Of a DNA stretch of 64,000 nucleotides, positions 35,301 to 42,153 are shown piece after piece. The position numbers and the translations under genes are program-made. Every line of letters begins with the position of its first letter. The first letter of the stretch is position 1. The stretch is taken from assembly GCA_035772405.1 (NCBI GenBank), contig JAYKKM010000416.1, positions 2,688,501 to 2,752,500 on the forward strand. Direction: 5' to 3'. This DNA is from Chrysogorgia sp. JL179-B06 (taxonomy: Eukaryota > Cnidaria > Anthozoa > Scleralcyonacea > Chrysogorgiidae). The notes below the pieces were generated by a model. That model saw only the letters and a list, made by a program, of their open reading frames with translations, searched no databases and was not told the DNA's origin.

Positions 35301-38300
35301 CTCAGGGTAACATGAAAATTTTATCGACATGATTAACCTACACTACTGAGTCAACGGGAAATTGTTGACTTGAGAGGGATTTGAACTCGCATGCACCTTC
35401 GGGATTCCGGTCCCGTTGGCACGGTTGTTCAACTGCTAGAGCAACGGACCGGAATCCCGGAAGGTGCCAGTTCAAATCCAGCGCGAGTCAACAATTTTCC
35501 ATCGACTAGTGTGGGATAATCATGTCGATTAAATTTCTTGTATTTATGTACTCTGTCTTTCCATGAATTAAAGTATTTGATGTCACCAGCGGCGTAGTCA
35601 AGGGGGGCCACCAACTACACATTTGGCCCTCCCAGTCCCCTGAGGAGGACTATTCAAGTAAGAACTTTTTATTCAAGTAAGAACTTTTGCTTCTTTTTAT
35701 TCAAGTAAGAACTTTTGCTTCTTTGAAATTTGAAGTGTGTTTCTGTTGCTAATCGTGATGCTGACAGGCTTACCAGTGGAATCAGTGTTCACAGTCACAG
35801 ACTCGCATAAAGTTTAAACTGCGCAGAATTACGCTTCCAAGACCCTTTGGTCCTTTTGACCAGCGTCAGCTCCTTGATGCCTGTCAAAATGACCAAAGGC
35901 TCTACTGCATTGAATGCAAATATTGTGACCATGGTTATTTATCTTGTTGTCAGACTTTAACGAGTGAGTATCATGCAAGTGATCCATTGCGCGCTTCTGT
36001 TTACATTTTATGTTTACATCCGGCTGTATCTCATTAATTCGGGAGAGAAGCACCGTCAGAAGCTTCCATTTTATAAGTTAAAAAGAATATCAAACGTAAC
36101 AAAATATAATTTTTTTAATTCGCTTAGAAGTAAGAATAAAGTTATTTTCTATACGATCGCGATAAATTAAGACGGATACAACATCAAATCTCGTAGTTCA
36201 CTCTGAGGCAAACTCTTCCGAGGCAGCCACTTGGATTATACTCACTCTTTAACAGTTGGCCAAGGACTCCAGGTATATAGAAATCTTGTTATAAATTTTA
36301 TTCAATTTTTTTTCAACCGCAGGTAATTTTTTTGCAGGTAATTTTTTCGGGAAAATTCCTCTCAGAAATCACGGGAAATGCCCTCGGAGATGCCCCATAC
36401 CCCCTACATTGTTCCCAGCTAAAACCACGACTAAAATTCTCCGTTGCTCCCCCAAAATTGTGATCCCTAGCTACGCCACTGGATGTCACCATGTAATTTT
36501 AAAATACTAGTTCATCAAACATCCAAATTCTGACACTATTATTATTTCCTTTGTAGAACATGGCTATCTAACAGGATTTTCTGAAGACGGCGTTTGGGAT
36601 GGACCATTTCAGTATCGTCTGACGGGTTTTACTAAACCTCCGACTGATTTTTACCCTCGCCCTTATTTCCTTGATATTGCCAAGCGCACTAAACTATGGT
36701 CCGATCGCTGTATCAATAATAGAAATATTGCGAAGATTCACTTAGAGTACGTTCGTTGTGTATTTGATGCATTTCCCAAGAAGTTAAAGTTTTTTATGTC
36801 GTTTAACGGTAAGTACTTTAGCTATGTTTTGAACCCAGGGACGTAGGAAGATGTTTCAGGTGAAGGGGGCCGAGCGCCGAAGCAAATTTCGAAACCGTGG
36901 AATCTTTTTATTATGTATATATATAGTTTACTTACAATGGGTTACATGAATATTGATTATCAACCAAAAAATTTCAAGTTCGTTTGCATAGCCGAGTGGT
37001 CTGTGTTATTGATTTTTAGTTGTGAGAGCGGGGTTCGAATGTTGGGTGAGTATATAATTTTTCCATTTTTTTAAATTTTTACTTTACTTTTTTCTTTTTA
37101 ATAGGGTTAGGATTAAGCTTAGATTGGGGTTAGTTTTAGGGTTTGGTATAGAATATTATCAAAAAAATAGGGTGCGTAAAAAAGTCCCAAGATTCCACCG
37201 ACCATCAAAGAGGTGTCCGACCGTCTACGGTTTCGAAATTTGCAGCGCCGAAGGCGCGAGAACCCTGTAGGGGGATGCGGGGGCATGCTCCCCCGAAAAA
37301 TGTTTGATTTCTAACTCTCTGAAACGCGATTTCCTGCATTTTGGGTTCAGTTTTTCAACAAAATATTATGATCGTAAGCAACATCATTTTAGTTTATAAC
37401 CTTTACTTCCTTTGTCAATATCATACATAGTAGACTAGCTGCACATGGTCATGGTGCCTGGTCTGTGTGTGAAACTTATATACGGGAAAGTGCCACCAGC
37501 CCTGCATTTTTTTTAAATCTATAAGCTCCGACGTTAATTCTGGTGCAATCTGAGACATGATCAGGCAGCAGCAGTATTGCAGTAATTACAGAATATTTGA
37601 TTTTCTACCTTGAATTTTAGCGAAAAAAATACCACAATTATTGCCTTGCTAATAATTTTGAAAGTAATGATATTATATTAATTATTTATTATAATACGTT
37701 ATGAGACACAGAAATTGTACAATCACAGTTGACAAACATTAACTAACGTTTATATTACTATTGCAAAGGCATCAAAATAATTAGTATCGCAACTAGAAAG
37801 TACAAACAATGCTTACACTGCTACAAAGTAGATTTTCACGTCTAATTTTTAGGGGGTGCTCAGCCCCCTGCTTCTGGCAATTAGGGGGGCTCTGGGCCCC
37901 CTTGCCTCCCTGGTTCCTACGGCCATGTTTGAACCTAATAATGATCGGTTGTGTTCTTTTGTCGTAATGTTACTAAAGCATGCACGCTAAGTTAACTTGT
38001 TGGTTGATTAGTTTGCATGTAAATCCTAACGGATGCATAATTTTGTTCGTATTAAGACGGAACACAAAAATTGTGTTTATCAAAAAAAATAAAAAAGTGC
38101 CTATCCGGGGTTTGGGGATTTTACATATTTGTGATCTTTGGAATCTCTTGAGAAGAATTGTAAAATATCTTTGTCGTGCGAAAATTTGATCTTCATACCT
38201 TTTCCTCTCGCTAAAGTGATTTACTATTCACAGGAAATGACGTCAAAGCAGGGACAAGCAAAAACATTGCACATTGATTGAGCAGTGAAATACAATGAAA

Positions 38301-41300
38301 GTTTGGGAATTGAGCGAATTTTGTCTAAACAGGTGTGTTTAAAGTTCAGGGCCAAACTTTCTTTGTATTTCCTGTGAATAGTAAATCAACTTTAGCAGGG
38401 AAACAGGCATGAAGATGAAATTTTAAAGTGCCTATGAAACGAAAATTGAGATAATTTTTTATTGATTCATTTGAAATAACTCCTAAAACGATAAAGAATT
38501 GCATTTGTAGTTCTTTCAAATCTTACTCGTTCTTGAGTTATTCAATGTTGTACAATATGGTCAGACGTCAATATGGTGAATACACTGTGATGACGTTTCT
38601 GAAAATGAAGTATATCTTCACAACTATTGAACGAAATTGCTTGAAACTTTGCACAAGTATACAGTTCACTAAATTGAATATCCCCATGTTAACTGTTTCA
38701 TTGCCATAGTAACAGATTAGTTCCCAGACTCTTTTCTTCCTTTGATAAACTTCTATAATTTCTGCCTTTTCTAAAACTATTTTCGACTGTTGACTAGTAA
38801 GGTATATTTTCTGTAGTATTTTCAACAAAATAGTTCAACTTCTCAAAATCTCTGCAAGGCATGGTGAAAATAAAATATTTTGCTTCAGGATGAAAGGAAA
38901 CTGGGAACTAATTTGTTACTATGGAAACAATAAAGTTAACGTAGGGATATTCAATTTTGTGAACTGTATACTTGTGCAACGTTTCAAGCAATTTTATTCA
39001 ATAGTTGTAAAGATATACTTCATCTTCAGATTCGTCATCATAGTAAATACAACGCGTGACGTCATAGGTCATATTACACAACCTTGAATAATTCAAGAAC
39101 GAGTTAAGATACGAAAGAACTACAAATGCAATTCTTTATCGTTTTAGGAGTTATTTCAAAGAAATAAATTAAAAAATCATCTCAATTTTCGTTTCATAGG
39201 AACTTTAAGAGAAAATCGAGGTGAAAGTTGACTTAATTTATGTAATTTCCTCTGATATCCAAGCCTCCGTCTGGTGCTGATTTATTTTGTTTTCGGCTTA
39301 TGAATTATTAATGAGTTTTAGATATAACTAGGAACAACTTAAATAGCTTAATTAGTGAAATATTAAAGCGTCGATATTTCGCATTTTGCTCTTCCCAGCA
39401 AAGCCAATTGCTCTAAAGCTCAAGTGGAAAAATCTTTGGTAGCTAAACATGCATGGTTCAGGATTATGCAATCATATTCGATCGTCAACATCAGTCAATA
39501 TTCCCACAAGAGTGCCAACTACTAAATGATGCTTGGTCTTCCTTATTTTTCTGAAGCAATAAACTTTATAAATCTTAATTTTCGTTTCAATTGTAATATC
39601 AATAATATTATTAATTAACACTTGTATCTTATGTGGTTAAGTGTTTACCAGGGAGTTTGCACTCGATGAAGATTGTCAATTGGATACTGTTGTTACGGAG
39701 GAGATTAGTCCATTGGTAATATTAGACTCTGATATTAAAAGGGAACTGCTTGCTTTAAACGTCTCTAAGGCTGATGGGATTCACCCCAAAATCATAAGAA
39801 TTTTGGCTGAAAATTATGAATTTATCAGTGCAGTGGCACAATTTGTATAGGACAATACCACAGGCATGGAAAAGAGCGATAGTCGTTGCACTGCACAAGA
39901 AATGGGCTTTTAGTGATGCTGGCAATTACCGACCAATATCCCTGACGTGTATTTTGTTCAAAGTTTATGAGAAACTTCTTAGCAAGCATCTGTACGATCA
40001 TGCTAGGGATTATATCAATTTGAACCAGCATGGGGTTGTGGAAGGCCGCTCCTATCTCTCCAATCTGTTGGAAACTTTACAACATATCAAGATTTTAGGA
40101 AGTGGTGATCCTGCAGATCTCATTTATTTGGACTTTCAAAAGGCTTTTGATAAGGTAGCACATGAGCGTCTGTTACTAACGCTGCGTGCTTATGGAATAA
40201 CAGGCCAGGTTCATGATATTATTCAGAACTTTCTTTCAGATATATTAATGGCAGTTAGAGTTGGGGATGATATTTCTTCATGGGAACCTGTTGTATCTGG
40301 GGTTCCTCAAGGGTCAGTGTTGGGATCCTTGTTGTTCCTATTATTTATCAATGATATGCCCAGTGCTACTAGCTGTAGTACTATGTTATTTGCTGATGAC
40401 TCGAAAGTGATTGGTAATGCTCACTCCCCAGAGAGTATTCAGTCTGACATTAATAGTCTCAACCAGTGGGCAGATATTTGGCAGATGCGTTTTAATGCAT
40501 CAAAGTGTAGTGTTGTTCATATCGGTGATGATAATCCACTGAACTACAATGGGTGATACCATACTTAATAGTACAGAGAAGGAAAAAGACCTAGGGGTTA
40601 TTTTATCAGCCGGAGGATCACTATGGGAAGATCATATTAAAGCTGGAATTGGGAAAGCAAAGAGAATGACAGCATGGATAACAAGGAATGTGATTTCCCA
40701 TAAACCGGAGGTATTGATTCCCTTATATAAGTCCTTTGTGAGGCCGCACTTGGAATATTGTGTTCAGGTGTGGTCCCCTGTTGCTAGACATGGTAACTGG
40801 GGGATTATTATGGAAATCGAAAATTGTCAAAGATATTTTACAAGATTAATTGACGGTATGGGTTCACTTAATTATAGTCAAAGACTGGAGAGGCTTAAAG
40901 TGCCACTACGATCAAATGTTTACCTATCGATATTTTTACGTATTTATAAAGCAGAGCTGCTAAATATTACTTGGTTGAAACCGTTTTGCGATTCGACGAT
41001 GGCAAGTATTATTTTTCTTACTCCGAATCTGGAGTTGTTATGACCGCCATTAATCGTTCATGTTCTTGACCAGGGTAACGAAGTGACGTCAGATTCTCAA
41101 CGCGAAGACTCCACGTGGCTAATTCTTCAAGTAAATCAAGGTCGTTTTTTCAAATTCTTCGTCTGAAAGGCTGGACATTTCATCTACTTCTCGAAAAAAA
41201 ACAAGAAAACAAATAACCTCGACCGAAATTCAGGCGTAGCATTGAGAATCTGACGTCACAAACAATATTACCTTTTGAAATTGCGGGCTGACTTGGAACA

Positions 41301-42106
41301 CGTTTTTAGTAATGGTGGCCTAAATAATAGTGATTTCAGAGCTCAAAATACTTACTTCAAAATACCATTTTTTAGTTTTTTTTTACATCGATGATCACTT
41401 TCGACCCTGAAATACTATTCTATGCTAAAGAAAATCTAAAAAACGAGATGAATTTTCATCGTAGTGCCACTTTAAATTGACAACTCTGTTAGAGCGAAGA
41501 ATGAGGGGAGATTTAATTGAAACTTTTAAAATAGTTAATGGACATGTACACTATGGATGATGGAAGTGATATGTTTAGTCAATCGAGTCATTATAACACA
41601 CGTAATTTGACAATTAGACAACATCGTTCAACTAAGACTGCTTCTGACTTTTTTAGCATAAGGGTAACTAAATACTGGAACCAGCTCCCATCTTGTGTAA
41701 AATATTCACATTCTGTAATAGCTTTTAAAATAGGATTGGAGAATTTTAAGAAAAGTGTGCTAAACTCCCTAAACGGGTTTTGGCAGCTGTCACAAGAAAT
41801 ATTTAGGAGGATACCAGATAACAGTAACCATGTCAATGTTTTAATTGATATTCCGGAGGTTGCTATCCGGAGGCATATTTCTATTTAAACTTATTTATAG
41901 CACATATTTTTAGATAATTATTTATTATTAGGCATAAATTATTGTATAGTTTTTATTATATTTTGTAAATTATTGCATATTTCAGATACCCAGGGTGGTA
42001 TAATAAAGTTATCTAAAGTTATCTTATCTTATCAATTATTCGCGTCACACAGACAACCAGTTATATGTACGTGATAGTTGACGTTTCCAAATACCATGCA
42101 GAGTTC

Positions 42107-42153
<47 letters not shown>

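Noticed and set aside
35360..35475. Functional tRNA gene
   Set aside because: A B-box-like motif is present but no full cloverleaf with an anticodon stem could be drawn on either strand.
35829..36053. Possible hAT transposase remnant on the minus strand
   Set aside because: His and Cys residues are present, but no transposase motif could be aligned.
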